Shown one piece after another: positions 49,546 through 58,530 of a stretch of 64,000 nt of DNA (positions are counted from its first letter, which is position 1; the number at the start of each line of letters is the position of its first letter). The stretch spans positions 310,001 to 374,000 of the forward strand of contig NZ_VTPY01000002.1 in assembly GCF_008297955.1 (NCBI RefSeq), read 5' to 3'. Made by a program: the position numbers and the translations under genes. The notes under the pieces were generated by a model. That model was not told the origin of the DNA. It did no database searches and worked only from the letters and a program-made list of their open reading frames with translations. This DNA comes from Billgrantia pellis (GTDB taxonomy: Bacteria; Pseudomonadota; Gammaproteobacteria; Pseudomonadales; Halomonadaceae).

Positions 49546-49700
49546 GGGACTGGACCCATGAAGGGGCCGACAAGGGATACTGTCTACGGTGCGACACGGA
49601 CGCGAGCAGGCCGGGAAGCCTGAACAGGGAGAGTTGGCATAGAGACCATGCCCAGGGAGACATGCGCCACGGAACTCGAGTCCGTGGCGCTCTTTCGTTT
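49546..49700 (+). ncRNA. Candidate CsrB/RsmZ-type CsrA-sequestering RNA
   Basis: The gap after trmJ carries seven GGA motifs in 115 bases, each in the loop of a small hairpin: GGG-ACTGGA-CCC, GACA-AGGGATAC-TGTC, GCG-ACACGGA-CGC, CAGGC-CGGGAA-GCCTG, AAC-AGGGAGA-GTT and CATG-CCCAGGGAGA-CATG, plus GGGA at 49546. Several match the CsrA consensus ACARGGA. The series ends in an intrinsic terminator (GCGCCACGGA/TCCGTGGCGC then TCTTTCGTTT, 49664-49700). An extended -10-like TGTGATAAA precedes it, and an inverted repeat TATGT-N9-ACATA lies at 49481-49499. The latter does not match the GacA box spacing well. No long ORF is present. Identification is structural, by eye. Confidence 0.72.
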
Positions 49701-49719
49701 GCGCCTCGAGACAGTCCCG

Positions 49720-50757
49720 TCAGGGAGACTCCTGCGCCGCCTCATGATTCGGCCGACCGTCGCCTCCCAAACCTTCCCAGCCCGGCACCTCCTGACGGAT
49801 CCGCCAGGAGAAGTCAGGCGCATCGTGAGCACGGCGAGCCTGCTCATCGATGCGGCCGCGCGCTTCCAGCTCGGCCAGAGAGTGACCGGGCCAGAGCCCG
49901 CCCACCTTGAAGGCATAGGCGGGTAGCTGACCTGTGACCAGCAGTCGGTAATCGAGCGGCAGCCCTGCGCCAATGCTGCGCGTCATGGCGTAGACCAGCG
50001 TGGTGCAGTTGGCCGTAATGGTATTGTAGAAGCGCGGCTTATGGGCGAGCGCATTGGCCTCGTCGACGTAGGCCAGCAGCAACGAACGCATCGTGCTGCG
50101 CGACATGAGGATGCGAAACAGCGAGACACGCTCGCCGCGCACATTGCTGCGCAGGCGTATCGCATCGCGCTCGTCGGTGGCGACGATGGCCAGTTCGTAC
50201 TGGCGGAAGAAGCCTCCCATCTCGGAGAAACGTTCGCCCGCAAGGCGCCGGACCTCCACCGAAAAGACCACGAAGTCTTCCCCTTCGAAGCCGAAGGAGA
50301 CCATGACGTGGGCCACCCCCGGACGCCCCCAGCTCGACACGACCATATCGACGGAATCGAGCCGGTCGAGCTCGTAGTCCCGCGTCTCCCAGCGCACCGA
50401 TGCGTCATCGCGGGTACGCCACTCAAAATTGCGCACGTGATGCAGCGTCAACCGATTACCGTCGACCTCGCCGGTAGCGAGATGCACCACATCGTCGGCC
50501 CAAGGCCGGTCATGGGTGGGGCGCAGCCGAAACCACCAGAGCCAGAGTCCCGCCAGCAGGCCGAGCTGGCCGGCCAGGGCCATGCGGTAGCCCTGCAGCC
50601 CCAACAGCAGCAGCGCCAGGGCCGCCAATAGCCAGAAGCCCACCACCAGCCGGCGCCAGCGGGTGGACCAGGGCAACCGGAACCATAACGCCGCCGCGCC
50701 CCAGAGCATGGCCAGAGCCTGTAGCGTGAGCGCGAACCCCGTGAATAGCTGAGCCAT
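49720..50757 (-). CDS. DUF4105-domain membrane protein
   Basis: A 345-residue protein with three N-terminal hydrophobic spans (within residues 1-82) followed by a periplasmic or cytoplasmic DUF4105 domain. Landmarks include WRTRDDASVRWETRDYEL, SWGRPGVAHVMVSFGF and NTITANCTTLVYAM with a Cys that, with upstream His, resembles cysteine-peptidase-like folds. Function is not established. It ends 20 bases from the candidate RNA terminator of the opposite strand. Confidence 0.85.
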   Translation of the reverse strand: MAQLFTGFALTLQALAMLWGAAALWFRLPWSTRWRRLVVGFWLLAALALLLLGLQGYRMALAGQLGLLAGLWLWWFRLRPTHDRPWADDVVHLATGEVDGNRLTLHHVRNFEWRTRDDASVRWETRDYELDRLDSVDMVVSSWGRPGVAHVMVSFGFEGEDFVVFSVEVRRLAGERFSEMGGFFRQYELAIVATDERDAIRLRSNVRGERVSLFRILMSRSTMRSLLLAYVDEANALAHKPRFYNTITANCTTLVYAMTRSIGAGLPLDYRLLVTGQLPAYAFKVGGLWPGHSLAELEARGRIDEQARRAHDAPDFSWRIRQEVPGWEGLGGDGRPNHEAAQESP

Positions 50758-50869
50758 CTCGTTCCAAGCTGTCGAAAGGTGCGAGCGAAAAGGTACGGCC
50801 CATATTATCAGTCTCTATGACTGACTGCCTTTCGATAAAGGAACGGTATCGCTTCGCTACGGACGCGGA

Positions 50870-51838
50870 TCAGGCCGGGGTCAGCCAGGACTCGAACGCC
50901 CCCAAATCGTCTCCCAGCTCGCCACGGGTGACGCGTCGGTAGAGTCGCTGTAGATTCGCAGTGACCGAATCCTCGGCGATCGGAACATCCGGCTTGGGAG
51001 CATTCGCCCGGGCTCCGATATGGCGACCGTCGAGTTCACGCAGCGGCAAAATCTCGGCGGCGGTACCGGTGACGAAGGCTTCATCGGCAATATAGAGTTC
51101 ATCGCGGGTGATGCGGCGCTCGCGCACCTCCAGACCCAGCACATCGCGAGCCAGGCGGATGACGCTGTCACGCGTGATGCCCTGCAGGCAGGAGGTGACT
51201 TCCGGCGTATGCAGCGCGCCATCCCGCAACAAAAACACGTTGGCCGCGGAGGCCTCGGCGACGTAGCCCTCCGGATCGAGCATGATCGCCTCGTCGAACC
51301 CCGCCTTGACGGCCGTATTGAGCGCCAGCATGGAATTGACGTAGTGGCCGTTGGTCTTGGCCCGACACAGGCTGATATTGACGTGATGACGCGCCCAGGA
51401 GGAAGTCAGCGCGCGCAGGCCGATGGAGGCGGCCTCCGGCGAAATGTAATCGCCAAGATCCCAGGCGGCGACCATCGCATGCACCGTCAACCCCCTGGCG
51501 CGCAGCCCCAGCCCTTCGGCGCCGAAGAAGACGGTCGGTTTGAGGTAGGCATTTCGCAACCCATTGCGGGTGAGGCATTGACGCTGCGCATCGATCAAGG
51601 CCGCCTCGTCGAACGGCAACGCCATGTCCAAGGCGTGGGTACTGTCGAGCAGCCGCCGGGTATGCTCCGCCACACGAAACAGGTGCGTTCCCTGTGGCCC
51701 CGCGTACGCCCGCACGCCCTCGAAACAGCCCATGCCGTAGTGCAGGGTGTGAGTCAGCAAGTGGGTCCTGGCTTCACGCCATGGCAGCCACTCGCCATCC
51801 AACCATATCCAGCCATCGCTATCGTAGAGGGGAGTCAT
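50870..51838 (-). CDS. Branched-chain-type (class IV) aminotransferase
   Basis: This 322-residue fold-type IV PLP enzyme starts MTPLYDSDGWIWLDGEWLPW and has HTLHYGMGCFEGVRAY, the lysine region CRAKTNGHYVNSMLA, YVAEASAANVFLLRDG and FVTGTAAEILPL, matching IlvE. The start at 51838 follows a GAGGGGAG ribosome site. It lies 14 bases after the HDAC-like gene in a catabolic operon rather than in an ilv operon, so it may transaminate an operon-specific amino acid instead of, or besides, branched-chain amino acids. Confidence 0.9.
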   Translation of the reverse strand: MTPLYDSDGWIWLDGEWLPWREARTHLLTHTLHYGMGCFEGVRAYAGPQGTHLFRVAEHTRRLLDSTHALDMALPFDEAALIDAQRQCLTRNGLRNAYLKPTVFFGAEGLGLRARGLTVHAMVAAWDLGDYISPEAASIGLRALTSSWARHHVNISLCRAKTNGHYVNSMLALNTAVKAGFDEAIMLDPEGYVAEASAANVFLLRDGALHTPEVTSCLQGITRDSVIRLARDVLGLEVRERRITRDELYIADEAFVTGTAAEILPLRELDGRHIGARANAPKPDVPIAEDSVTANLQRLYRRVTRGELGDDLGAFESWLTPA

Positions 51839-51852
51839 GGGATTCTCGTCGA

Positions 51853-52968
51853 TCAGAATGGTGCGACACGCAGCCAACCCTGGCGCCAGTTATCGATCAG
51901 CGCTCGCTGGTGCGGTTGCAGCGATTGATAGGCCCAGGCGGCGATCTCGTCGTTCTGTGGATCGGGTACCGAGATTCGGCTACCGGCCAGGGTCTGGATG
52001 ACCGCATGACCGCATAGCGGCGCGTAACCTTCCGAGTAGCCGCCCTCGTGAATCATCACCAGGCGGCTGTCACTGATGCGCTCGGCCAGGGCCTTGACCT
52101 GCTGGGTCATGGCGGCGAACGCCGCGCTGTTGAGCATCATCTTACCCAGCGGATCCTTGGCGCAGGCGTCGAAACCGCAAGCCACCACGATCAGGTCCGG
52201 CGCGAAGCCGCCGATGGCGGGTAACACCAACTCCTGCATGGCGTAGCGGTAGGCGCCGATACCGCAGCCGGGCGGCATCGGCAGGTTGAGGTTGGCACCG
52301 TGCCCCGCCCCCTCGCCCAGCTCCTCGAAGAAGCCGGTATCCAACGGGTAGTTGCCAGCCTGATGGATCGAGACGGTCAGCACGTCGGGGTCGTCATAGA
52401 AGGCGGCTTGCTGACCATTGCCGTGATGCACGTCCCAGTCGAGGATCGCCACGCGCCTGACCTGCCCCTTCGCCCGGGCGCGCATGATCGCCACCGGGAT
52501 ATTGCCCAGCAGGCAGAAGCCGCGGCCCAGGTCGGCCTCGGCATGATGCCCCGGCGGACGACACAGGGCGTAGGCATTGGTCAACTCGCCGGTGGCCACC
52601 GCCTCCACCGCGGCAATCGCCAGGCCCGCCGACTGCCTGGCCGCCGCCAGGCTACCGGGCCGATAGGGAGCGCAATCGCCGGCGTCGCCGCCCTGGGCCC
52701 GGTCGCCCTCATCGAGTTCGTCGAGGTAACGCCCGGTATGAAAGCGCGCCAAGTCCTCGCGGGCGGCAGGCGGCGCCTTGCGCACGTCGAGTTCGTCGAT
52801 CAGTCCCGACACCTCCAGCAGGTTCTTCAAGCGCCGCTTGCTCTCGGGGCTCTCCGAGGCCGGCTGGGGCTGAAGAAACTCGCCGGGTGACGAGAATACG
52901 CCAATGGCGCCGGGGTCATGCCAGAAACAGCGCTCGTGCCAGTAGAAACCGGTCCTGCCCAAGCTCAT
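51853..52968 (-). CDS. Histone-deacetylase-fold amidohydrolase (first copy)
   Basis: A 371-residue zinc amidohydrolase of the HDAC/acetylpolyamine amidohydrolase superfamily. Active-site motifs are intact: CRPPGHHAEAD with the His pair, DWDVHHGNG with metal ligands Asp and His, and ACGFDACAKDP with the third ligand Asp. In bacteria such enzymes usually remove acetyl groups from small amines. It overlaps the ornithine-cyclodeaminase-like gene by four bases (start 52968). A second, diverged copy is two genes away. Confidence 0.92.
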   Translation of the reverse strand: MSLGRTGFYWHERCFWHDPGAIGVFSSPGEFLQPQPASESPESKRRLKNLLEVSGLIDELDVRKAPPAAREDLARFHTGRYLDELDEGDRAQGGDAGDCAPYRPGSLAAARQSAGLAIAAVEAVATGELTNAYALCRPPGHHAEADLGRGFCLLGNIPVAIMRARAKGQVRRVAILDWDVHHGNGQQAAFYDDPDVLTVSIHQAGNYPLDTGFFEELGEGAGHGANLNLPMPPGCGIGAYRYAMQELVLPAIGGFAPDLIVVACGFDACAKDPLGKMMLNSAAFAAMTQQVKALAERISDSRLVMIHEGGYSEGYAPLCGHAVIQTLAGSRISVPDPQNDEIAAWAYQSLQPHQRALIDNWRQGWLRVAPF

Positions 52969-53906
52969 CGCCGCGACTCCAACTGCTCCCATACTTCGAT
53001 GGCTGCCGCCAGGTCTTCCAGCGAGGCACCCACCGACTTGAATACCGTAATGGCGTCGTCAGCCGAGCGACCGGGCTTCTCGCCCCGCACGAGTTCGGCA
53101 AGCTCGGCCCGGATGTCGTCGAAGGCGAAGGCGCCCTCGTCGAGGGCCTGCAGCAGATCGCCCGCCTCGCCCCGGGCACCGGCGTAGGTATCGACGAAGA
53201 CCTCGCCGCGGCGCAGGCACTCGGCATCGCTCTCGCGCATGCTGGGACGAAACGCGCCGATCAGGTCCAGATGCGCACCGGGAGCGAGCCATTCGCCGCG
53301 GACCAGCGGCGCGTTGGAGAGCGTCACGCAGCTGATCACATCGGCCTCACGTACCGCCGACTCGAGATCCTCGACCGCCTCGCTGTCGAAACGATCGGCA
53401 TAATGGGCCGCCAGTCGTCGCGCTTTCTCGGGGTTGCGCCCCCAGATCCGTACGCGCCTGATCGGTCGCACCGCGGCATGTGCCTCGACCACCATTGGCG
53501 CCAGCTTGCCGGTGCCCACCACCAGCAGGCTCTCGGCATCCTGACGCGCCAGCTCGCGGGCGGCCAGCGCCGACGCCGCGGCAGTTCGCCGCCGGGTCAG
53601 CTCGCTGCCGTCGAGGCAGGCCAACGGCCGCCCGTGGGCGCCCTCGCTGAGCAGGTAGACGCCGGCGATCGCCGGCAGGCCGTGCTCGGCGTTTTGCGGA
53701 AAGACATTGACCATCTTCACGCCGATGTAACCGGCACGCTCCCACGCCGGCATCAGCAGCATGGTGGCCTCACCGTCGGGGCGATGCATGGCATGATGGT
53801 GACGCGGCGGCGATTCCACGCCGTCACGGAACGTCAGCGCCAGGCGGTCGACGAGGGCGTGCCAGGGGAGCGCTGCCGCGACTTCGTCGGCGGTGATGAT
53901 ACGCAT
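52965..53906 (-). CDS. Ornithine cyclodeaminase / mu-crystallin family protein
   Basis: The 313-residue protein has an N-terminal substrate-binding half (GYIGVKMVNVFPQN with the conserved Lys) and a Rossmann half with VVGTGKLAPMVVEAH, TLSNAPLVRGEWLAPGAH in the middle and HLDLIGAFRPSMRE. The family includes ornithine cyclodeaminase, alanine dehydrogenase and ketimine reductases, which sequence alone does not separate. Next to RidA, an imine-forming or ketimine-reducing reaction is likely. It overlaps the HDAC-like gene downstream. Confidence 0.9.
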   Translation of the reverse strand: MRIITADEVAAALPWHALVDRLALTFRDGVESPPRHHHAMHRPDGEATMLLMPAWERAGYIGVKMVNVFPQNAEHGLPAIAGVYLLSEGAHGRPLACLDGSELTRRRTAAASALAARELARQDAESLLVVGTGKLAPMVVEAHAAVRPIRRVRIWGRNPEKARRLAAHYADRFDSEAVEDLESAVREADVISCVTLSNAPLVRGEWLAPGAHLDLIGAFRPSMRESDAECLRRGEVFVDTYAGARGEAGDLLQALDEGAFAFDDIRAELAELVRGEKPGRSADDAITVFKSVGASLEDLAAAIEVWEQLESRR

Positions 53907-53907
53907 G

Positions 53908-54273
53908 TCATGCCTCCGGCAGGGCCGCGACCACCATGATCTCGACCTTCCACTCGGGCTTGGCCAGCTTGGCCTCGAGCGCGGCGCGAACCGGCGGGCG
54001 GCCCGGCACCACCCAGGCTTCCCAGGCCTCGTTCATCTGGTCGAACTCCGCCATATCCCTCACCCAGACCTGGGCCGACAACAGGTTGCCCTTGGAGGTG
54101 CCCGCCTGGGCCAGCAACGCATCGATGCGCGCCAGGACCTGCTCGGTCTGTCCGCGCATGTCGGCCGCGGCATCGCTCGGCACTTGGCCGGCCAAGTAGA
54201 CTGTGCCGTTGTGCACGGCGATCTGACTCATACGGGCATTGCTTTCATGGTATCGGATGGTCATGTCGATCAT
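53908..54273 (-). CDS. RidA/YjgF-family enamine/imine deaminase
   Basis: A 121-residue RidA-type protein. It has NGTVYLAGQVPSDA and the PVRAALEAKL arginine motif (the Arg needed for catalysis), then a KVEIMVVAAL end. RidA proteins hydrolyse reactive enamines and imines made by PLP enzymes or dehydrogenases. Its place one base upstream of the ornithine-cyclodeaminase-like gene suggests it clears that enzyme's imine product. Confidence 0.93.
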   Translation of the reverse strand: MIDMTIRYHESNARMSQIAVHNGTVYLAGQVPSDAAADMRGQTEQVLARIDALLAQAGTSKGNLLSAQVWVRDMAEFDQMNEAWEAWVVPGRPPVRAALEAKLAKPEWKVEIMVVAALPEA

Positions 54274-54338
54274 GTCGTTATCTCTCGATGTAGGTGACGG
54301 ATTGAAACAATCGATACTTGCACATTGGCGACGTGTCG

Positions 54339-55373
54339 TCAGCCGCCAGCGAAGCCCTTCATGAACGCGGCCAGGTTGCCGCCTAGATGCTCAGTGGGGT
54401 AGCCCCCCTCCTGAACCAGTACCGTGGGTTGGCCAAGCCGCGACAGGCGCTTGCCGACCGCAGTGAAATCCTCGGTCTCGAGCGTCATGCCGGCCAGCGG
54501 GTCGTCGCGGTGAGCGTCCAGCCCCAGGGCGATCACCACCGCCTCGGGCCGGAAGGCTTCCATGCGGGCGATCAGAACCTCCAACGCCTCGAGAAAGGCG
54601 CCTCCGTCGCTGCCCAGCGGCAGCGGCAGGTTGACGTTGCAGCCGAGGCCATCGCCCATGCCCTCCTCGTTCGCCCCGCCCCAGAAGAAGGGGTAGAACT
54701 CGGACGGATCGGCGTGCAGCGAACCGGTCCAGACGTCACTCCGGGAGTAAAAGATATCCTGGGTACCGTTGCCATGGTGCAGGTCCACATCGAGGATCGC
54801 CACTCGCGAGAAGTGTTCGCGCAGCACCGTGGCCGCCAAGGCCGAGTTGTTGAGAAAACAGAACCCCCCCGCCCGGTCCGGCCCGGCATGGTGACCCGGC
54901 GGACGACACAGTGCGTAGGTGGTGCCGTGTCCGCCGAGCAGCGCCTCGGCAGCCGCCTGGGCCGTAGCCGCGCTGGCCAGGATGCCGTTGAAGCTGTCGG
55001 CGGCGATGGGACAGGCCATGTCGTGCAAATGCCAGCCTGCCTGGCCCACCGGATGCCGCGGATAATGATGGCCGCCGCCGCACGGGTGGATATTGGGCAT
55101 CACCAGGTCGGAAGCCCCAGGCAGCTCGCGCCAGCGGGAATGAACGGTCTCCAGGAAGTCCAGGTAACGCGGCGTATGAATTCTGGCCAGCCGCTCGCGC
55201 AGGCGTGGGCTGTCGACCTCCTCCGGCGCGCTCAACCTGAGCCCGACGGCATCCAGGCCCTGGCGCAGCAGCTCGGCCCGCACCGGGCCTTCGGGCGATG
55301 AGGTCTGCTGGCCGCGGACCAGGAAGGTCGCCGGAGCGTGACGCTCCTGATCGGGATGGTAGAAGAGCTTCAT
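54339..55373 (-). CDS. Histone-deacetylase-fold amidohydrolase (second copy), acetylpolyamine type
   Basis: A 344-residue HDAC-like enzyme with the start MKLFYHPDQERHAP, CRPPGHHAGPDRAGGFCFLNN in the active site, DVDLHHGNGTQDIFY and ALGLDAHRDDP metal motifs. The N-terminus and the long insertion HPCGGGHHYPRHPVG are those of acetylpolyamine amidohydrolase (AphA-like) proteins, which release acetate from N-acetylated diamines. It follows the TRAP permease by 28 bases, so uptake and deacetylation are likely co-expressed. Confidence 0.92.
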   Translation of the reverse strand: MKLFYHPDQERHAPATFLVRGQQTSSPEGPVRAELLRQGLDAVGLRLSAPEEVDSPRLRERLARIHTPRYLDFLETVHSRWRELPGASDLVMPNIHPCGGGHHYPRHPVGQAGWHLHDMACPIAADSFNGILASAATAQAAAEALLGGHGTTYALCRPPGHHAGPDRAGGFCFLNNSALAATVLREHFSRVAILDVDLHHGNGTQDIFYSRSDVWTGSLHADPSEFYPFFWGGANEEGMGDGLGCNVNLPLPLGSDGGAFLEALEVLIARMEAFRPEAVVIALGLDAHRDDPLAGMTLETEDFTAVGKRLSRLGQPTVLVQEGGYPTEHLGGNLAAFMKGFAGG

Positions 55374-55401
55374 TGTGTCGGTCCTTGTCGTTCCGCGTTT
55401 C

Positions 55402-56679
55402 TCAGTCGAGCAGCGAAGGGATCCAAGTGGAGAGCGCCGGGAAGGCCGCGAGCAGCACGATCACCGCCAGAAATGCAACGTAGAACGGCAGCGAAGCGAG
55501 AATCGCCCGCTCGTAAGGCACGTTGGCGATGCGCGCCGCGGTCATCAAGGTCATGCCTACCGGCGGCGTCACGTTGGAAATATTGAGCACCACGATCATC
55601 AGGATGGCAAAATGTAGCGGATCGAAGCCAAGCTGGATCATCGCCGGTACCAGCACCGGTGCCACCACCACCAGTGCCGGCAGCACGTCCATCACGGTAC
55701 CGATCAGGATCAATAGCACGCAAACCAGCATCAGCTGTATAAAGGCCGAGTCACTGAAAGTGGTGATCAACCCCGCAGCATCGCGCGCAATCCCCGAGCG
55801 CGTCACGAACCAGCCGAGCACCGCCGAAGTGGCAAGCAGGAAGAACACCACGCCGGAAAAGCGCACCGTCACCACCAGTGAGTGCCAAATCTTCTGCCAA
55901 CTGAGGTTGCGGTACAGCAACAGGCCGATCGCAATGGCATAGACGGCGGCGAACCCGGACGCCTCGGTAATGGTGGTCAGGCCCGAAAGAATGCCCCCCA
56001 GGATGATCAGCGGCACGATCATTGCCGGCAGCGCCGCCAGGAACGAAAAGACCGCCACCTTGAAGGGCGTCGGCGCCTGCTTGGGATATCCCCGTTTCCA
56101 GGCCAGGAAGAAGCTGACGCCGAGCAGGGCCAATGCCATCAACAGCCCGGGTACGATGCCGCCGGCGAACAGGTCGATCACCGAAATGTCGCGGAGCAGC
56201 GTGGCATAGACCACCATCACCACGCTAGGCGGGATGATGGGCCCGATGATGGACGAGCAGGCAGTGATCGCCGCCGCATACTCGGCGTCGTAGCCCTGCC
56301 GCGTCATTTCGGGAATCATGATCTTGCCGATGGCCACGGTATCGGTGATCGCCGCTCCGGTCAGGCCGGCGAAGAACACCGACACCGAGACGTTGACGTG
56401 GGAGAGCGCCCCGCGCACGCGCCCGAACAGGGCATTGTTGAAAGCGATCAGCTTGTGGGTCAGTCCGCCCTGGTTCATCAGCTCGGCGGTGAAAATGAAA
56501 TAGGGAACGGCGATCAGCAGGAAACCGGAGACGCCGGAGAACATGCGATCGGCGATGATCCCAAGCATGCGCTCGCCGCCCATGGCAAAGCCGCCGGCCA
56601 GGCCGGAAAGCGCCATCACCACCGCTACCGGCGCCCCGATCAGCAGCAGCACGACGAAGGTCACGATAGCAGGCGTCAT
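55402..56679 (-). CDS. TRAP transporter large permease DctM-type
   Basis: The 425-residue protein has about 12 spans and TRAP-T large-subunit motifs: a GERMLGIIADRMFSGVSGF start, AVPYFIFTAELMNQGG, and GPIIPPSVVMVVYATLL. It uses the sodium gradient to move a substrate delivered by the periplasmic receptor. It overlaps the small subunit gene by four bases. Confidence 0.95.
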   Translation of the reverse strand: MTPAIVTFVVLLLIGAPVAVVMALSGLAGGFAMGGERMLGIIADRMFSGVSGFLLIAVPYFIFTAELMNQGGLTHKLIAFNNALFGRVRGALSHVNVSVSVFFAGLTGAAITDTVAIGKIMIPEMTRQGYDAEYAAAITACSSIIGPIIPPSVVMVVYATLLRDISVIDLFAGGIVPGLLMALALLGVSFFLAWKRGYPKQAPTPFKVAVFSFLAALPAMIVPLIILGGILSGLTTITEASGFAAVYAIAIGLLLYRNLSWQKIWHSLVVTVRFSGVVFFLLATSAVLGWFVTRSGIARDAAGLITTFSDSAFIQLMLVCVLLILIGTVMDVLPALVVVAPVLVPAMIQLGFDPLHFAILMIVVLNISNVTPPVGMTLMTAARIANVPYERAILASLPFYVAFLAVIVLLAAFPALSTWIPSLLD

Positions 56680-57236
56680 GCGCGCTTCTCCGTATCGATG
56701 GTGTCGGTGTCGATGGTCTCGATCAGCTCGTCGATAGCCGATTCGTCGTCAATGAAGTGCTCGAGCAGCGCGAACCCCTGAACCAGGTGCAGCAGGATGA
56801 TGGCACCGCTGATGGGCACCACGATGGCGGTGAACTTGCCGGGAATCTGGATGCGATCCGAGACCATGTAGACCTGGGAAGCGCCGAGGAAATAATCCCA
56901 GCCGTACCACAGCAGCAGCGCGCCGAACAGGCCGATCACCGCCAGGCACAGGCCGGCGGCGAGCTGCAGCATGGCACGGGGCAGACTGCGTACCAGCAGC
57001 GTCATGGCCACATGTTCGCCGTAACGCAGCGAAATGGTCATGGATAGAAAGCCGATCCAGGGCAGGAAGAGCCGCGCCAACGAGTAGGTCCAGCTGAGCG
57101 AGCTGCCCGTAGCCAGCTTGTAGAGAAACGCCGTGAACGAAATGCCCAGCATGATCAGCACACAGGCGACACAGAGCACGATAGCGACCTGATTGACCGC
57201 GTCGCTCAAGCGGCGCAGGGACTGGAGGAATGGCAT
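56676..57236 (-). CDS. TRAP transporter small permease DctQ-type
   Basis: A 186-residue membrane protein with four spans and the DctQ-type segment LARLFLPWIGFLSMTISLRYGEHV. The ATG at 57236 follows GAGGCTTTCCG; the frame extends upstream without homology. The acidic C-terminus (DDESAIDELIETIDTDTIDTE) includes a short duplication. It sits 75 bases after the receptor gene. Confidence 0.92.
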   Translation of the reverse strand: MPFLQSLRRLSDAVNQVAIVLCVACVLIMLGISFTAFLYKLATGSSLSWTYSLARLFLPWIGFLSMTISLRYGEHVAMTLLVRSLPRAMLQLAAGLCLAVIGLFGALLLWYGWDYFLGASQVYMVSDRIQIPGKFTAIVVPISGAIILLHLVQGFALLEHFIDDESAIDELIETIDTDTIDTEKRA

Positions 57237-57311
57237 CGGAAAGCCTCGAAGGGTCCCGCGGCCGAGCAAGCCGACCGCGGGGCGGCGTTGAACAGGCAAG
57301 CGAACGGCGGG

Positions 57312-58385
57312 TTACTGGCCGTAGACCGACACGTCCGATTCGGCCACTTCCTCCCCCACCCGGGCGACCTCCTCGAGAAAGGCATCCACCCGCTCGGCTT
57401 CGATGCCGAAATCCTCCACGATCCACTCTTTCCAGGCCGGCCGGGCGACCTCGGCCATCCGCTCGCGCTCCTCGGAAGGCATGATGTAGCACGCCTCGAA
57501 GCGCTCGCAGGACGCCTCCCAGCTGGCCGTGGCCAAGGCTCCCGACATGCCGTGGGCAAGCTCGATGGCCTCGCGTGCCGAGGTGACGATGGCCGCCTGC
57601 TGCTCCTCGCTCAGTTCCTGAAACCAGTCCTCGCTGATCAACCAGGCCGCACTGTTGTAGACGTGGCCGGTGAGCGTGGTGTAGTCCGTCACCTCATCGA
57701 AATTGAAGGTTGTGTTGAGCACCGGTGCATTGAATTGGCCATCGGCCAAGCCGGTCTCCAACGCCGTAATCAGCTCGCCCCAAGGCAGCGGCGTTGCCGA
57801 GGCGCCCAGCGCCTTCATGATCGCGACGTGCCCCGGGTTCTCCTCGGTACGGATATTGAGACCTTCCAGGTCTTCCACCGTCTCGATCAACCGCTCATTG
57901 TTGGTAAACGCCACAAAGCCGCCACCGTCGTCGAAGGTGCCCAGGTAGCGCATATTGGCTTCTTCAATGGTGCCGGACATGAAATCGGCGAACCATTCAC
58001 CGTCGAAGAAGGCCCACGCCTGGCGCCAGTTGTCGAACAGGAAAGGCGCGGTCATCAGCTGGTAATCGTCATAGAAAGAGGACATGGCGCCCGTGGTGAT
58101 GATCGTCGACTGCAGGGTACGCCCGCCCTGCACTTCCGATGCGGTTTCCACTTCAGAGCCGAGCTGTCCGCCGCCGAAGATCACCACTTCCACCTCGCCG
58201 TTGGTGCGGGTTTCGACCAGGTTCTTGAAGTGCACCAGCGCCGGGTAGACCTCGTTGTTGCTCATGTCCTCGGGCAACAGGGTGGCGATGGCCATTTCGT
58301 GGGACTGCGCCTGGATATTGGCGCTGCCAGCAGCCAACGGCAGTGCGGCGAGCGCTGCCAGACGGGTCAGCGACTTCGGGGTCAT
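57312..58385 (-). CDS. TRAP transporter substrate receptor DctP-type
   Basis: The 357-residue periplasmic receptor has a signal peptide ending around SANIQAQ and DctP/TAXI-type features: NNEVYPALVHFKNLVETRT, FGGGQLGSEVE, LNIRTEENPGHVAIMKALG (conserved Arg that binds a carboxylate) and TGLADGQFN. The ATG at 58385 is preceded by GAGGTGG. As the first gene of the transporter and catabolic cluster it defines the substrate, which the conserved Arg predicts to bear a carboxylate. Confidence 0.93.
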   Translation of the reverse strand: MTPKSLTRLAALAALPLAAGSANIQAQSHEMAIATLLPEDMSNNEVYPALVHFKNLVETRTNGEVEVVIFGGGQLGSEVETASEVQGGRTLQSTIITTGAMSSFYDDYQLMTAPFLFDNWRQAWAFFDGEWFADFMSGTIEEANMRYLGTFDDGGGFVAFTNNERLIETVEDLEGLNIRTEENPGHVAIMKALGASATPLPWGELITALETGLADGQFNAPVLNTTFNFDEVTDYTTLTGHVYNSAAWLISEDWFQELSEEQQAAIVTSAREAIELAHGMSGALATASWEASCERFEACYIMPSEERERMAEVARPAWKEWIVEDFGIEAERVDAFLEEVARVGEEVAESDVSVYGQ

Positions 58386-58530
58386 GATCCACCTCATTTT
58401 GATTGTTTGTATCGAACTGACATCTGCGCACCGTTTGCTCCATAGAGCCACCCGCAACGGCGTACCTTTTCAGCCTAGGGTCGGATCGGCCGCCCCGCTT
58501 GCCCGTGGCTCATGTCTTCTTGCCCCAGAC

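Noticed and set aside
55402..58385. Ectoine TRAP transporter TeaABC
   Set aside because: Halomonas uses a TRAP system for ectoine, but the receptor sequence here lacks the TeaA-like N-terminus I know, and the neighbouring enzymes are not doeA/doeB or ectABC.
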